Counted from the first letter of the stretch, positions 31,761 through 42,861 are shown. The stretch is 48,665 nt of DNA from Alteromonas mediterranea DE (GCF_000020585.3 NC_011138.3:1071464-1120128); one strand, 5' to 3'. The notes: generated by a model not told the origin, from the sequence alone. Made by a program: numbers and translations.

Positions 31761-33909
31761 TTAAATGTCGGTAGGCGGTAGTTTATCAATGGCTGTCTTG
31801 AGCACGTCTGACTCCGTAGGTGAAGCCGTTCCAATATCGCTGCCACTTTCTTTAGACGTATCACCAACAACGGTCTCAGTCCCACTTAAGGAAGTGCTAT
31901 TGCCAGTTGCGTCAGCAGACGTTGGCTCGGTAGCAGGTAGAATTAAATCTTCAGGTGGAAGATCGATATCGACTACATCAACCGTAACTTCAGTGACAGG
32001 ACCTCCCGAAACAATATCACCTTCTTCAGGAAGGGTGATTGTGTCTTCCGGTATTGTTCCTGAAGTAACAGGCTCAGGCGCTGTAGTTTCAGGCGTTGTT
32101 GAAACAGGGTCGCCAATATCCACAGTCGTTGCTGGTGGTCTCTGGCGGGTTCACCGTCACCACAGGCTCACCCATATCAACGGCGTTACCGTCGTTTATA
32201 GCATCGAGGGCCTGAACGACGACATTTTGACTTGCCGTGCTCGCCGAATTACCGACCTCATCTGTCACTGTCGCCACTACGGCATAGGTGCCTGCTGGTA
32301 GCGGTGTGCCAGTTAAATCCAGGCTCCAGTTGCCGCTGCCATCAATAGTAAGTTCAGGGTCAGTGCCAAAGGTATAGGACGTTCCATCAACGGTAACAGT
32401 TAGGGTAGTATTGTCACCAAGGTCCACCGTTCCATTAAAGATAAGCGTGCTATCGCTAGTTATAAAGTCTCCAGCCACGCCAGAGTCGTTTGAAATACTA
32501 TCGAACGTCACCGTTTGGCCATTATTGTTTTCATCAATACTGGTATCGATAACAATCGAACCTGTAGCTGAGTCAGAATTACCCACAGCGTCCGTAGCGG
32601 TAACCGTTGCCGTATAATTACCTTCAGCGAGTAATGCGACAATATTGTCAGCTAATGTCCAGGTACCGTTACCATTATTGGTAGCGGTGTAGTCATTCCC
32701 GTCAATAGTCACCACTACAACCGCGTTCGGATCGTTTACCGTACCGGTAAGTTCTGGCGTGGTGTCGTTGGTGGTTAGATCGTTAATGGCTACCGTAGGT
32801 GCAGTGGTATCAATTACTAAAGTACCTGTGTCGGTATCGGTATTACCCGCCTCGTCGGTCACGCTGGCATTAATCGTAAATTCACCTTCGGCCAATTCAG
32901 CCGGTACGTCTGCGCTGTAAGTTCCGTCAGCCTGCACAATGGCGGTCACGGTTTGCGTGTTGCCCGCGCTATCAGTAATGGTAAGGGTAACGGTACTGCC
33001 CTGCGTCGCGTCAGTGGTACCGGTAAGGGTTGGCGTGGTATCGTTATCCGAGCCTGGCGCATTTATAGTGATTGTCGGTGCGGTAGCGTCTATTTGGCCA
33101 GTCGTTGAGCCATCAGCGGTGTTGCCAGTTGGCTCAAGCACAGTAGCGTCGACAGTAAAATCACCGTCTGCTAAGGCATTAGGAACATCTGCGCTGAACG
33201 TACCATCATCTTGAACAATCGCCGTGAGTGTTTGAGTGTTTCCTTCACTGTCTGTCACTGTAAAGGTTACCGTGCTACCAGGAATGGCAGAGGTGATACC
33301 TGTAATGGTCGGCGTTGTATCGTTGGTTAATCCAATAGGGTCTAAGGTTAGCGATATATCTTGGGCTTGCTCTCCGGTCCCCGAGAATTCAGTTGGGGTT
33401 ATGTCACCGTCATTGTTGTTATTTTGTTCAAATTGAAAGCCTACGGGGTCAACGTCTTCATTGATGCGATCTACGCGTACAAAGTTACTACCACCACCGG
33501 TACCAGCGCCGCCATCAAGACCTGCCGCTGTCGCTTCTAACGATTCCAAGATATCGCCTTCTCCGGCAAGTACGTCTAAAAAGTCACCGTTCTCTTGAGA
33601 GGCGTTCTCAGTGCCTTCAACGCCGTCGAGCAGTGCTGCAAGTTCATCCACGCTTTCATCAAAAACTGCAAACTCGTCGTCGGTATTGCTGTCCGTAAAG
33701 TCTAACTGTAGAGGGAACGATACGGTCTGCCCTGCTGGCAATGTGCGAAGTTCACCGTTTACGCTAACGGTAACGGTGGCATCTGGTGAAATATTTAAAA
33801 CATCGCCCTCGTTAACCGCCATACCTGACACTGCGTTAATTTGCTCGCCTGTTTCACTACGTACTAAAGAAGCTTCACCATTTACTTCTACAATGCTTAC
33901 CTCGGCCAT
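31761..33909 (-). pseudogene. LapA/BpfA-type biofilm adhesin, short and frameshifted
   Basis: Cell-surface adhesin of the type I secretion, LapG-regulated class. Residues 1-~125 form a retention module (MAEVSIVEVNGEASLV, then NEGDVLNISPDATVTV). TAAG at 127-130 is a putative LapG cleavage site, followed by a Gly-rich linker and SNFVRVDRINEDVDP, a segment typical of LapA/BpfA. Then come about four Ig-like repeats of ~95 residues (NDTTPTITG, NDTTPTLTG, NDTTPELTG). Near 32133 one extra base moves the frame: the first frame stops at 32089, while a frame of ~120 residues rich in Thr and acidic residues continues to 31761. No RTX repeats or type I secretion tail. ATG with AGAGGGAC upstream. Confidence 0.85.
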
Positions 33910-34169
33910 AAGTCCCTCTCAATAAAAATAGATATTTACGCTATATAAAAAGCGTAGCAGGGCTTTTCAATCTCGTTACCGGACCGTAGTACGGATAGGC
34001 TTTAGCCATTGGTATAAAGGCGTGAGGAAAACTAGGTAATTCCCCCTAATTTATTAATTTTTCGTCTAATAATACGTAACTGGGTTTGCAGAAAATTTTA
34101 CAGCGTCTACTTTTTTAAAGTAAGAAACGGCACAAATGTCGTGAAGAATTTATACAGTGAGATGCATAT
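33910..34169. promoter_or_regulatory. Divergent promoter region between adhesin and exporter genes
   Basis: 260 bp of A/T-rich DNA between divergent reading frames, with no open frame of its own. Promoters for both directions must lie here; no individual box could be assigned with confidence. Confidence 0.5.
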
Positions 34170-36099
34170 ATGAAGTTTATTAAAACAGTGCTTTCTAAAG
34201 TTGTAATAGGAACAGCTGGCGCTGTATTGGCTCACGGCGCTTTTGCTCAAACTAGTGGTGAGGGAAGTGCCTCAGCGAGTCTAGAGAGTTACGTTCGTAA
34301 GGTTGTTAATCAAAACCCTGAAGTGCAAGCCAGCTGGCGTCAGCTTCAAGTTGCAATGTCAGATGTTGATATCGCTCGCGGAGGCTTTAGGCCCCAGGTA
34401 GACGTATTGGCGACGAGTGCCTACACAGATAGAAATTATGGTTTAGACCGAGAGTACATGGGGCACACAGCTGAAATCGCCCTAACCCAAATGCTTTATG
34501 ACGGGTTTTTAACAAGTAGCGAAGTTAAGCGGTTCAAACAAGCGCAAGTGGTAAGGTACTTTGAATTACTGGGCGAGGTGGAGCAAAAATCGCTTGATAC
34601 TGCGCTTGCTTACATGGACGTACAGCTGTTTAGAGAATTATTAAGACTGGCCGAAGAAAACCTTATTACTCACGTTGATGTTTTCAAACAGATTGAAGAA
34701 AGCGTTGAAGTGGGGCTTGGGCGACGGGCCGACCTAGAGCAAATCAGTGGGTGACTTTCTCTTGCTGAATCCAATGTATTAACCGAGTTGTCTAACCTTC
34801 ACGACGTCACCGCACGTTTTCTTCGTTTAGTGGGAGAGAAACCTGCAGATAGATTAACGCCTGTAACGTTAAGCTCTGCTTATGTAGACGCCAGTGTGAC
34901 AGATGTTAAAACGTTATTGACCAATGCCTATGGCACTAACCCGCAATTTAACGCGGCAATTTACAATATAGATGCACAACGTTATGGAGTAGACAGTGCG
35001 AAAAGTCTGTATCACTCTCAAGTTAATTTGACGGCGAGCTAAGGTGCACAAACGCGAGATCAAGCGGCACTGAATAATACAATCACTGAGGCTAGCGTAG
35101 GGGTTAATTTCTCGTACAATCTGTATAACGTGGGCTCTGACCGCGCAGCAATTAGGCAAGCATTGTCTCAGGTGGATCTTGCAAAAGATTTAAGAGACAA
35201 AGCGTGTATCGATATGCGGCAAACGGTGCAAATTGCTTACAACGACATTATCAACATTACCGAGCAGCTTCCTTCACTAAACGCGCATAGGCTGTCATCA
35301 GATAGAGTGAAGTCAGCTTACATGGATCAGTTTACTATCGGTGAGCGTTCGCTATTAGATTTACTTGATTCTGAAAACGAATACTACGAGTCGAGCTTAT
35401 TTAGAGGCTCAGTATACCCTTGAGAAAGCGCGGGTTAGGCTTTTGGCTGCCTCGGGCAGTTTGGCGCAAACATTAGGTATTACAAAAGAAGGCGTACCTG
35501 ACGTACTTGACATGGCAGAAGAAAAAATCAGCTATGACCCCAACTATGTTTGCCCTGTCGTACGCACTAACTTTGAAGATGAGCGAAACATTCTTAAGCG
35601 GGATTCTGATGGAGATGGCATTGTAGATTTGTGGGACGACTGTGTAGACTCAACGCCAGGGGCTATGGTTGATGATTTTGGCTGTGAGGCAAAAGAACCA
35701 GAGCCGAGCGCTGCCGATTTCACTCTTGACGACGCTCAAATAATCGACTCTTTTAAGGTAAACATAGAGTTTACATCTAACTCCACAGACGTGTTGCCAG
35801 AATACGAAAACAATTTGCAAGACGTCATTGACGCGCTAAATGCTAATCCAAATTCAGGGGTGATTATTCATGGTCACGCCTCACTTGATGGCGATGCAGC
35901 ATACAATCAGCGCTTGTCAGAGCGAAGGGCCAAGGCTGTTGCGTCTCTTCTTATGACGAAAGCTGATATAGCGCCTCGTAGAATTACCGCTGTTGGCTAT
36001 GGCGAAAGCCGCCCCTTGGTTAATGAAGAGTCTGAGGCTGCCAATGCGCGTAACCGTAGAATTGAGGCGGCTATTATCCAGCTTCCCTCTAACGAATAG
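34170..36099 (+). pseudogene. TolC-family outer-membrane channel with OmpA-like C-terminus (AggA/LapE type), broken
   Basis: Outer-membrane exit duct expected to export the neighbouring adhesin. The N-terminus is a signal peptide (ending AHGAFAQ) and TolC-type repeats (VVNQNPEVQASWRQL; DLLDSENEYYESS). The C-terminal part has DSDGDGIVDLWDDC and an OmpA peptidoglycan-binding domain (IHGHASLDGDAAYNQRLSE, ARNRRIEAAI). The gene is broken three times: an in-frame TGA at 34752-34754 where CGA (Arg) is likely ancestral, an in-frame TAA at 35040-35042, and a frameshift near 35390-35400. Sequence between the lesions still reads as a good TolC protein, so the decay is recent, or the assembly is wrong. 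Confidence 0.85.
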
Positions 36100-38201
36100 T
36101 GATGCGGCAGACCTATATGAAGGATAAAAAGGTCGTACACGACGTATCTTATTTAGAGCAGCAGGGCGGGGTGTTGATGGATTGTTTAATGACAATCTGT
36201 CACGCACATCATTTAGATGTATCACGTGTAAGCTTACTTAGTGGGCTACCGTTAGACCACGGTGAGTTATCTCCCACGGGGTTTGAACGGGCCGCTAAAA
36301 GAGCTGGGCTTGCTAGCCGGACAGTTAAGCGTGATATTGATCACATTAACACGGCTCTATTGCCCGCTGTTTTAGTGTTAAACGAAAAGCAAGCATGTGT
36401 CTTACACGGTTTATCTCCGACGCATGCAAGGGTGTCTTACCCTGAGCTGGACGACGCTGTTGTTGAAGTGGCAAGGGAAGAGCTAAGCGCTAGATATACT
36501 GGCTACATTATTTTCGCTCGCCCTGAAATGCAGGCGCAAGAGACAAATGCAAACATTGATAAATCGTCGGTAGGGCACTGGTTGTGGTCGTCTATAAAGA
36601 CTGCGAAAGGGCTATACCGAGACGTGCTGTTAGCGTCGGTTTTTATCAGTCTTCTTTCTATTGCGCTGCCTTTATTCGTGATGAACGTGTACGACAGGGT
36701 CGTACCTAACGCGGCGCTGGAAACCCTGTGGGCACTAGCAATTGGCGTTTTGATGGTATTAGCAGCCGACTTCCTGCTGCGCATGCTGCGTCAATATTTT
36801 GTGGAGCTAGCGGCAAGCCGTTTAGATGTAACTCTTTCTGCAAAAATCATGGAAAAAGTGCTATCGATAAACTTAGCGAATAAGCCTGCTAAGAGCGGCG
36901 CGTTTATCAACAGCTTACAGTCTTTTGAAAGTATCAGGCAGTTTTTTGGCTCGGTAACGCTGGTTGCTTTAGTGGACCTACCCTTCGGACTTTTATTTGT
37001 CGTCATTATTGCAATGATCGATATCTACCTGATTATCCCAATGCTTATTGGCGCTACTCTCTTATTTCTACACGCAATGAAAGCACAGCGAGTCATGCGC
37101 TCGTTGTCTGAAGAATCGATGGAAATAAGCTCGCGTAAGAGCTCGCTTGTTACTGAAAGCGTAACGTCTTTGGAAGACATAAAAGCATTTGGTTATCAAA
37201 GTCGAAACCAGAGCGCGTGGGAAAAACAGACCATATTTCTTGCTAAAGTTAATGCGAAGCTTCGCTTAGTTTCCATGTCGGTAAATAACGCCGCACTTTG
37301 GATTCAACAGTCGGTAGGCGTGGTCATTATTTTAACTGGCGTCTATTTAATTATCGAAGGCGTAATTACGCAAGGTGGTTTGATTGCCGCTTATCTTTTA
37401 TCTAGCCGCGCGATGGGGCCTGTTTCACAAGCCGCATCGATGTTAGCCCAGTTCCATCACGCGGAAACCGCCAAAAATGCCCTTGATGAAATTATGGCAA
37501 TGCCTAGTGAATCGGGCAGTAATAAGCAGATTAAGAACAACGTTGTACTGAACGGCAATATAGATGCAAACCAACTCTGCTTTAAATATCCCGATGAAAA
37601 TGTACTTGCACTTAAAGACATTAACTTCTCGATTAAACAAGGAGAGCATGTTGCCATTTTAGGGAAAAATGGCTGCGGTAAATCTACACTTAATAAACTC
37701 ATTATGGGTTTTTACCGGCCTGAATCGGGACAGCTCTTGATGGATGGTATCGATTTACAACAATACGATCCTACGCTGTTGCGCAAGCAAATTGGTTATG
37801 TTCCCCAAGAAGTGAGCCTTTTTTATGGAACGCTTAAAGACAATATCATGCCTGAAAACTTGAACATGGATGATAGTGATTTCTGGGAAATATTAAGCCA
37901 ATGTGGTTTAGCAAAATTGGTCAATAGTAGCGCGAATGGGGTAGAGCAAATAGTTGGCGAGCGAGGCTCTCTACTCTCGGGCGGACAGCGACAAGCGGTC
38001 GCTATGGCAAGGGCGCTTGTTCGCGATCCATCTATATACATTATGGACGAACCTACCTCAGCGATGGACTCGACTAACGAAGCGCAAATGAAAGAGACCA
38101 TAAAAGCCGCGACCGCAGGTAAAACTCTTATTATAAATACCCATCGTACGACCTTGCTTGACCTTGTAGAGCTCGTACAGTTGGCTAAGAATTCCCGCTA
38201 A
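36099..38201 (+). CDS. Type I secretion ABC transporter (LapB/AggB type), C-terminally truncated
   Basis: Inner-membrane ATPase for adhesin export. Residues ~15-150 form a C39-peptidase-like domain lacking the catalytic Cys, as in LapB. Then come about six membrane segments (~165-440) and an ATPase domain with Walker A GKNGCGKST, signature LLSGGQRQAVAMARAL, Walker B IYIMDEPTSAMD and the H-loop INTHRTTLL. The product stops at DLVELVQLAKNSR, about 25-30 residues before the usual end, near the island junction. The start overlaps the OmpA-type gene (GTG at 36099, ATG at 36102 or 36117). No HlyD-type partner gene follows. Confidence 0.85.
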   Translation: MMRQTYMKDKKVVHDVSYLEQQGGVLMDCLMTICHAHHLDVSRVSLLSGLPLDHGELSPTGFERAAKRAGLASRTVKRDIDHINTALLPAVLVLNEKQACVLHGLSPTHARVSYPELDDAVVEVAREELSARYTGYIIFARPEMQAQETNANIDKSSVGHWLWSSIKTAKGLYRDVLLASVFISLLSIALPLFVMNVYDRVVPNAALETLWALAIGVLMVLAADFLLRMLRQYFVELAASRLDVTLSAKIMEKVLSINLANKPAKSGAFINSLQSFESIRQFFGSVTLVALVDLPFGLLFVVIIAMIDIYLIIPMLIGATLLFLHAMKAQRVMRSLSEESMEISSRKSSLVTESVTSLEDIKAFGYQSRNQSAWEKQTIFLAKVNAKLRLVSMSVNNAALWIQQSVGVVIILTGVYLIIEGVITQGGLIAAYLLSSRAMGPVSQAASMLAQFHHAETAKNALDEIMAMPSESGSNKQIKNNVVLNGNIDANQLCFKYPDENVLALKDINFSIKQGEHVAILGKNGCGKSTLNKLIMGFYRPESGQLLMDGIDLQQYDPTLLRKQIGYVPQEVSLFYGTLKDNIMPENLNMDDSDFWEILSQCGLAKLVNSSANGVEQIVGERGSLLSGGQRQAVAMARALVRDPSIYIMDEPTSAMDSTNEAQMKETIKAATAGKTLIINTHRTTLLDLVELVQLAKNSR

Positions 38202-38580
38202 AAATAGACGAGTAAGTGAGCAACCATTCTGCCGCATGGGTTGCTGGCGTCTAACACCAGAAAAATCACCCAGCCCAACCCGCTGTCTATTTTTTAAGGT
38301 GGGCATTCATCTACATGTCTAATTTTTTACCAATTTGATCGCTAAGATGTACTAATTTGATTACCGAGGGAGACTGACGGACTAATTACTTAGGGGCTTA
38401 ATCGTACAATCTCCACTCGACACCACACAACTCACTTCTGGACATTTCTGAGTTGCATTTTAGCTAATTTAGAAAAACATGAATTAGATAAAGTATGGAA
38501 ATTTCAAATCAATATGAGGCGGACATGAAGAAATTGAAAAAAGTAGCTTAACTGGGTTGGTCAATTTTGGTTGACCACGT
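38202..38580. other. Junction region between chromosome and island
   Basis: 379 bp without a convincing gene. It links the truncated ABC transporter to a truncated transposase. It contains a short inverted repeat TGGTCAA / TTGACCA (38558-38577) right before the transposase remnant. No Tn3-type terminal repeat was recognised. Confidence 0.55.
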
Positions 38581-39393
38581 CATGTTCCGGTGAGTACGCA
38601 AGTCATTGGCGCTAACGAATATGAAGGTCACTTTGCTTTTGACTTACTCTATAACAACTCTTCAGATATACAGCCTAATACCTTATCGACCGATACGCAT
38701 GGTACCAATAATGTTAACTTCGCTATATTAGATTTCTTTGGTTACACATTCGCCCCTCGATACGCGAAAATGAAAAAGGTGTTTTTTGAGCTATTTGAAG
38801 TGACTGAAGAGAACGGAGGCCGTATTCAATTAAAGAAAGATATTAATCATAAGCTAATTGCTGAAGAATGGGACAATATTCAGCATATTGTTTGTTCATT
38901 GAGTCGTAAAACCACCACTCAAAGCACAATCATTAGAAAGTTGAGTAACGGCAAGAGCCGAAGATTGTCAGCATTGCATGAGTACGACCGTTTAATTAAA
39001 TCTATTTATGTTTTGGAGTATGTTGATAATTCAACGTTGCGTCATTACGTCCAGCAAGCCTTGAACAGAGGTGAAGCATACCATCAGTTAAAACGTGCTA
39101 TTACTTCAGTTAATGGCAATAAATTTCGTGGGGGGAATGATTACCAAGTATCACAATGGAACGATTGTGCTCGACTCATTTCAAATTGCATTATTTATTA
39201 TAATTCCGCGTTACTATCGGCATTTTTACAAATCCAAGAGAGGAACGGTAGGCAAGATGTGGTTGATGTTATTTCTCGGCTTTCACCTGTTGCTTGGCAA
39301 CACATTAATCTAAATGGGGAATATGCCTTTAATAAAGACCGCAAAGAAATCGACTTAGCTGGTTTACTTAGTGATGTAGAATCAATAAGTTAA
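38581..39393 (+). pseudogene. Tn3-family transposase, C-terminal remnant
   Basis: Similarity starts at HVPVSTQVIGANEYEGH and continues with LLYNNSSDIQPNTLSTDTHG, TNNVNFAILDFFGYTFAPRY and the closing QHINLNGEYAF, the catalytic C-terminal part of Tn3-family transposases (a full protein is about 1000 aa). A stop codon lies three codons upstream in the same frame, so roughly 70 percent of the gene is missing. The GTG at 38590 is only a fortuitous start. It is separate from the intact-looking N-terminal part at the right end of the window. Confidence 0.88.
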
Positions 39394-39562
39394 AGAATGC
39401 CATCTGTTTGTATTTCTAATTCAAAAGGTACTGCGCATCAAAGTGCCATTAAAAATTGGAGGTGTTGATATTCTATATGCTTGATATATACAAGCTAACA
39501 TTGATAGAAAACAGATAAGCTAACAAGTTTTTAGTCGAGCCATGAACTGTTCTATAATTGTT

Positions 39563-40000
39563 CTAATTGCAAAACTCTTCAATTTGGTTTGTTACTAGAT
39601 TTAAAAATACTTTTCTATGCTCGATTTTAGTAAGTAGCAGCTTTTGGATGTCTTCAGGAACTTTTCTTTCTCCTGCATCTATTGCCATTAGTAATGGCTT
39701 GATATCAACTACAAGAAGACCTGCCGCCCTTGCTGCTCGAATGAACTTTAATCTCTTTAATGCACATAAGCCGTAAAGTGAATGGCCTGACTTAGTTTTT
39801 TCTTCGCAGTGTACTAAGTTCTCAAGAACATAATTTCTTACCGTATGGACAGATGTTTGTGCAGCTAGTGCCAGTTGAGAAATACTCAAAGGAAAATCCA
39901 ACGCATCATCATCACTACTAATGAACTTATTGATGTCAGGTATCTCTGTCAAAAAACTGACTTCACCAACAGGAATGTTTTCAACCTTAGATTTAATCAT
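39563..40000 (-). CDS. merD: MerD-like transcriptional co-regulator
   Basis: 145 aa. The helix-turn-helix segment SISQLALAAQTSVHTVRNYV and the following YGLCALKRLKFIRAARAAGL match MerD, the MerR-family antagonist that helps turn off mer expression after mercury is removed. Compared with the usual ~121 aa it has about 35 extra N-terminal residues. It is the last gene of the mer operon, as in Tn21, but is separated from merA by 113 bases holding a large inverted repeat. MerD identity is likely, not certain. Confidence 0.72.
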   Translation of the reverse strand: MIKSKVENIPVGEVSFLTEIPDINKFISSDDDALDFPLSISQLALAAQTSVHTVRNYVLENLVHCEEKTKSGHSLYGLCALKRLKFIRAARAAGLLVVDIKPLLMAIDAGERKVPEDIQKLLLTKIEHRKVFLNLVTNQIEEFCN

Positions 40001-40026
40001 GATTTAGCATGCTTCCAATTTGTGTT

Positions 40027-40084
40027 GTTAATGGAATGCCTTAAGATATCTTGATTACATTCAATCAATTGGCACTCCATTAAC
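40027..40084. repeat. 14-bp inverted repeat between merA and merD
   Basis: GTTAATGGAATGCC (40027-40040) and GGCACTCCATTAAC (40071-40084) match at 13 of 14 positions as an inverted repeat, with 30 bases between; the interval itself contains the palindrome AAGATATCTT. It may act as an RNA processing or attenuation stem lowering merD. Confidence 0.55.
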
Positions 40085-40113
40085 ATTTCTGTAAGTACAT
40101 TACCGTTAAATGA

Positions 40114-41556
<1,443 letters not shown>

Positions 41557-41573
41557 TTATTCCTCTAAAAAAG

Positions 41574-41993
41574 TTAAGCGGTACAAGTTTCATCATCACA
41601 GCGTTTATTCGCAGGAGAAACCATGTCCCAAATTGATACAGCAACCATTAGTCCTAGCCCCGTATAAGTAACGTATGAACTCCACCCGTACTGGAACCAA
41701 GGGTATAAAGAGAGTAAAACCAAAATGGGGCCAATTGAACCGATAAAACTACGGTACCATTGACGATGGCTAAACCAGCCTAAGATATTCATTGCCAGCG
41801 CTAATACTGCAAACAGTGGTAACAACGTATTGATAAATACCCCTTCCCACTGACTAAGAAATCCCATCCCAATTGCCGCACCAAGACTAGCTATCGCGGG
41901 AAAACACATGGCGCATCCCATTGCCGAAACAAGTGCACCTATAGAGCCTGCTTTATCTCCGATACGCGTAACTAGTTCTAAGGGGCTAAACAT
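41574..41993 (-). CDS. merC: Mercury transport protein MerC
   Basis: Inner-membrane Hg(II) importer. 139 aa with about four membrane segments; the first contains the mercury-binding Cys27/Cys30 (MGCAMCFPA), and the cytoplasmic tail has CDDETC. Its ATG overlaps the merP stop (TAATG). Length and layout match MerC of Tn21 (140 aa). Confidence 0.93.
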   Translation of the reverse strand: MFSPLELVTRIGDKAGSIGALVSAMGCAMCFPAIASLGAAIGMGFLSQWEGVFINTLLPLFAVLALAMNILGWFSHRQWYRSFIGSIGPILVLLSLYPWFQYGWSSYVTYTGLGLMVAVSIWDMVSPANKRCDDETCTA

Positions 41994-42277
41994 TACTTAT
42001 TTTCACTTTTTAAATTTGAAGGGTAGCCAGCGTTGGTAGTCGCTGCAATTAATGCATTGATGTTGGTTTTAGTGTCATCAAAAGAAACAACAGCTAGCTT
42101 AGGCTTGTAGGTAACTTTCGCATTTTCAACGCCATCAACATTTTCTAATGACTTTTTAACTGTGATTGGACATGTCGCACAGTTCATCGTTGGCACTTCC
42201 AGTGTAACTGTTTTTACTTCAGCAAAAGCACCAAAACTAGAAAGTGAAAGCAGTGCGGTTAATAATAATTTTTTCAT
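41993..42277 (-). CDS. merP: Periplasmic mercury-binding protein MerP
   Basis: Binds Hg(II) in the periplasm and passes it to MerT or MerC. 94 aa from the ATG at 42277, which has GGAG upstream; an in-frame TTG four codons earlier is unlikely. Signal peptide 1-19 (ending FGAFA), then a heavy-metal-associated domain with Cys33 and Cys36 in TMNCATCPITV. Confidence 0.95.
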   Translation of the reverse strand: MKKLLLTALLSLSSFGAFAEVKTVTLEVPTMNCATCPITVKKSLENVDGVENAKVTYKPKLAVVSFDDTKTNINALIAATTNAGYPSNLKSENK

Positions 42278-42323
42278 AATTAGCTCCAAATTTTAAAATG
42301 TTATAAATTTCTTGATCTGTATA

Positions 42324-42671
42324 TTAAGCAAACAAAAGTATCCAATAATTACTGGTCACTAAAATTGTCGCAACTATAGCGCTCAGCCAGAAAATGACTT
42401 TTCGTTGTTGCTGTTTCTTAGGAATTGCACAGGCCGTTCCCGGCTCACACTCTTCTACAGGACGGTAAATTTTCCAACCTGAGTAGCCAAACAACAACAC
42501 TACAAATGCGATAAATAATGGCCTATAGGGTTCAAATGCAGTTAAATTACCAATCCATGAGCCACTTACCCCAAGTAATAACAGGAGCAAAGGACCTACA
42601 CAGCATACGCCTGCGCCTAATGCTGCTATGATGCCTCCTATCATTGGAAGGTTTGATTTTTTTTGATTCAT
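42324..42671 (-). CDS. merT: Mercuric ion transport protein MerT
   Basis: Inner-membrane protein moving Hg(II) from MerP to MerA. 115 aa with three membrane segments; Cys23/Cys24 in the first (GAGVCCVGPLLLLLLG) and a second pair Cys75/Cys81 in the cytoplasmic loop (ECEPGTACAIP), the family pattern. First gene of the merTPCAD transcript, 28 bases downstream of the -10 box of a MerR-type promoter. Confidence 0.95.
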   Translation of the reverse strand: MNQKKSNLPMIGGIIAALGAGVCCVGPLLLLLLGVSGSWIGNLTAFEPYRPLFIAFVVLLFGYSGWKIYRPVEECEPGTACAIPKKQQQRKVIFWLSAIVATILVTSNYWILLFA

Positions 42672-42698
42672 ATAGATACCTCATTAAGTGATAATGCA

Positions 42699-42730
42699 AG
42701 TGTATTGCATGTACCTAAGTACGGAGTCAA
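42699..42730 (-). promoter_or_regulatory. MerR-controlled promoter of merTPCAD with operator
   Basis: On the minus strand: -35 TTGACT (42725-42730), -10 TACACT (42699-42704), spacer 20 bp (19 bp if ATACAC is taken). The spacer holds the dyad CCGTAC-TTAG-GTAC, the usual MerR operator core. The over-long spacing with the operator inside is the hallmark of MerR-type activation by DNA untwisting. Confidence 0.85.
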
Positions 42731-42861
42731 GGGTGATTTATAAAAAATTTATCTTTGATAATCTGCTACGACAGATACGGGGAATAAGCTAACTTGAATT
42801 AAGGCGCAGAAGTAAAATTGGATATGCTGTTTTAGTGGGAAATGGTAGTTAAGTGAATCAT

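Noticed and set aside
31765..33925. Several plus-strand open frames opposite the adhesin gene (up to 178 aa)
   Set aside because: They mirror the Thr/Asp-rich repeats of the adhesin, giving Ser/Val-rich low-complexity products with no start signals.
38058..38306. 82-aa minus-strand frame across the end of the ABC transporter
   Set aside because: Half is antisense to a conserved ATPase domain and the rest lies in the junction; no features of a real gene.
39394..39562. Search for a Tn3-type terminal inverted repeat after the transposase remnant
   Set aside because: No GGGG/CCCC-ended repeat matching another site was found by eye, so no end is claimed.
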